5,340 nt of DNA from Chloroflexota bacterium (lineage in GTDB: Bacteria > Chloroflexota > Dehalococcoidia > JABGRK01). Location of the stretch: contig DAOUZV010000088.1 of NCBI GenBank assembly GCA_030665485.1, positions 1-5,340 on the forward strand, given 5' to 3'. Every line of letters begins with the position of its first letter. Position 1 is the first letter of the stretch. A model generated the notes under the pieces. That model searched no databases and was not told where the DNA came from. It worked only from the letters and a program-made list of their open reading frames with translations. Position numbers and translations under genes: made by a program. Positions 4,281 to 5,340 of the stretch are shown piece by piece.

Positions 4281-5203
4281 ATCCTGAATACGGCAAAACA
4301 AGGTTCGACATCACCCTTCAGCCGGTTTCGGGCAAGGCGGTGCCCGTTTATCGTGGCGAGGTTCTGCGCATTTCCCAGGTTGAGGGCAGCCAGTGCGTCG
4401 ATTTCAACTGCTACAACCTTCATGACTATAAAGAGCATATGTCGGTGGGACCCTCCGCCGGATTCCGCAAGGTAAAGGGCGATGTGGTAATGACCAGGCA
4501 CCCCAAAAGCCGCCCCATGCTCGCCATACTTGAGATGCCGGATAGCTGCGTTACCGATGTGATAGCGCCCGGATGCAGCGCCCCCCTGTTCAAACGCAGA
4601 ACCGGGATGGCGGACCACACCAATTGTCAGCACACCTTTTCTGAGTGCATTGCTGAATACGGGCTTGATGCGGAAGATATCCATAACTCGTTTAACCTGT
4701 GGATGAACAGCGCCTGGACGGAGGATGGCAAGTACTTCTCGTCCCCCAGCAGGAACACGGGCAAAAAGGGCGACCACGTTGATTTCCTTGCCCTCATGGA
4801 TGTGCTTGCCGTTCCGGTAACATGCGGCGGCGGCGATGTGTCCAGGGGCAGCAACTACTGGTTCAAACCTGTACAGATTCAGATTTTCGAAACAAGCGAC
4901 GATTTGCAGAATTTAACTCAGGACTATACAGGAAGATACCTGACCAAAAACTCTAACGAGCCCGCAAAGCCTATCCGAACGAAAAGAGAGCTGGAACCCG
5001 TTCCCGGTTATCAGCCACACTTCAAAAATTTCCCTTTAAAGATCAGCGAGTTCTCCGTCGAACTGACGGACGAGGATTATCACAATTTGCAGATATTGAA
5101 ACAGATGGGTTTGGGAGATGACGACGAAGATGCCATCAGGTCCGCCGTTATCGAGTGGTACGTTACTAATTACAATATCGCAGATTCGCCAATACGGAGG
5201 TAA
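4277..5203 (+). CDS. DUF1989 (urea carboxylase-associated) protein with C-terminal RHH-like tail
   Basis: The 308-residue protein has DUF1989 family features. GEVLRISQVEGSQCVDF lies at 27-43, the segment SRPMLAILEMPDSCVTDVIAPGCS at 78-101 (given here as positions S78, D94 and C100), and TNCQHTFSECIAEYGL at 115-130. FNLWMN follows at 139-144 and GDHVDFLALMDVLAVPVTC at 165-183. C100, C117 and C183 are candidate metal ligands or catalytic residues. Family members (UAAP proteins) accompany urea/guanidine carboxylases, and some form carboxyguanidine deiminase; the reaction here is unknown. After a linker (210-255), residues 256-300 look like an RHH module: strand FSVEL, helix YHNLQILKQMG, helix DAIRSAVIEWYVTNY. 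GGAG (4267-4270) gives a good ribosome site, and the start overlaps the preceding stop. It is followed 24 bp later by another gene. The enzyme is likely cytoplasmic. Confidence 0.78.
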   Translation: MNPEYGKTRFDITLQPVSGKAVPVYRGEVLRISQVEGSQCVDFNCYNLHDYKEHMSVGPSAGFRKVKGDVVMTRHPKSRPMLAILEMPDSCVTDVIAPGCSAPLFKRRTGMADHTNCQHTFSECIAEYGLDAEDIHNSFNLWMNSAWTEDGKYFSSPSRNTGKKGDHVDFLALMDVLAVPVTCGGGDVSRGSNYWFKPVQIQIFETSDDLQNLTQDYTGRYLTKNSNEPAKPIRTKRELEPVPGYQPHFKNFPLKISEFSVELTDEDYHNLQILKQMGLGDDDEDAIRSAVIEWYVTNYNIADSPIRR

Positions 5204-5227
5204 AACGATCCAAAAGGAGGTCTTAGA

Positions 5228-5340
5228 ATGACAAAGTTCGGTATCGGCCAACCTGTCAGAGTAATCGACAAGGAAAGCCCCTACTGGAACTATGCCGGAA
5301 CGGTAAGGCAGATAGTGGGTCTGGACTTCGGCGTTAGCAA
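5228..5340 (+). CDS. Start of a further operon gene, SH3/KOW-like N-terminus (partial)
   Basis: The first 37 codons are visible before the window ends. The ATG follows a near-perfect AAAGGAGGT (5213-5221) with six bases between, the strongest ribosome site in the window, and lies 24 bp after the DUF1989 stop, so it belongs to the same operon. The beginning MTKFGIGQPVRVIDKESPYW then NYAGTVRQIVGLDFGV resembles a small SH3-like/KOW barrel: glycine-containing turn, alternating hydrophobic strand, and a G-T-V strand. Such barrels occur in nucleic-acid-binding, ribosome-associated and some enzyme-subunit proteins. The full product and function cannot be read from this fragment. Confidence 0.7.
   Translation, partial: MTKFGIGQPVRVIDKESPYWNYAGTVRQIVGLDFGVS

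Noticed and set aside
4214..4777. 187-codon minus-strand frame opposite the DUF1989 gene
   Set aside because: It is antisense to a well-supported gene, with no motif or family resemblance; it is a shadow of codon bias.

Overview
The window looks like bacterial chromosome. It has sigma70-type promoters, Shine-Dalgarno sites, short intergenic gaps and small operons. No rRNA, tRNA, IS element or CRISPR array is visible. The gene set (an OFA-like MFS permease, a DUF1989 protein, small ribbon-helix-helix proteins) and the uniform extended -10 promoters would fit a Chloroflexota/Dehalococcoidia-like anaerobe. That placement is a low-confidence inference from gene style, not from a marker gene.

Left part (1-1660), by eye more AT-rich than the rest. 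A 55-residue zinc-ribbon protein on the minus strand (49-216) diverges from a three-helix membrane protein on the plus strand (356-694). A GNAT acetyltransferase (921-1373, minus) is followed on the same strand by a possible 40-residue single-helix membrane peptide (774-896). Two copies of a ~30-bp repeat lie at 1-30 and 739-768, each shortly after a minus-strand stop codon. Upstream of the GNAT promoter is a gene-free stretch (about 1485-1661) that can fold into several hairpins on the plus strand and ends in a strong intrinsic terminator. It is a candidate small RNA.

Middle part (1662-3743). A 446-residue MFS permease and a 213-residue permuted papain-fold (YiiX/NlpC-P60-like) cysteine hydrolase lie in tandem on the minus strand, each with its own promoter. 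Three promoters in the window share the exact 12-mer GTGGTATAATGC, and four use a 16-bp spacer.

Right part (3744-5340), plus strand. A promoter carrying two abutting 9-bp dyads (TGTATTACA twice) drives an apparently leaderless 60-residue ribbon-helix-helix (RHH) protein. Next come a 54-residue RHH protein, then a 308-residue DUF1989 protein that starts inside the stop codon of the second RHH gene, then a further gene cut by the window end that begins like a small SH3/KOW-type barrel. The last ~55 residues of the DUF1989 protein themselves look like an RHH module similar to the small protein encoded just before it. A metabolic-enzyme domain with a putative DNA-binding tail, translationally coupled to a stand-alone RHH protein, is the most interesting arrangement here. 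It suggests an autoregulated ('trigger enzyme') operon. DUF1989 proteins are known from urea/guanidine-type nitrogen metabolism, but the substrate here cannot be told from sequence alone.
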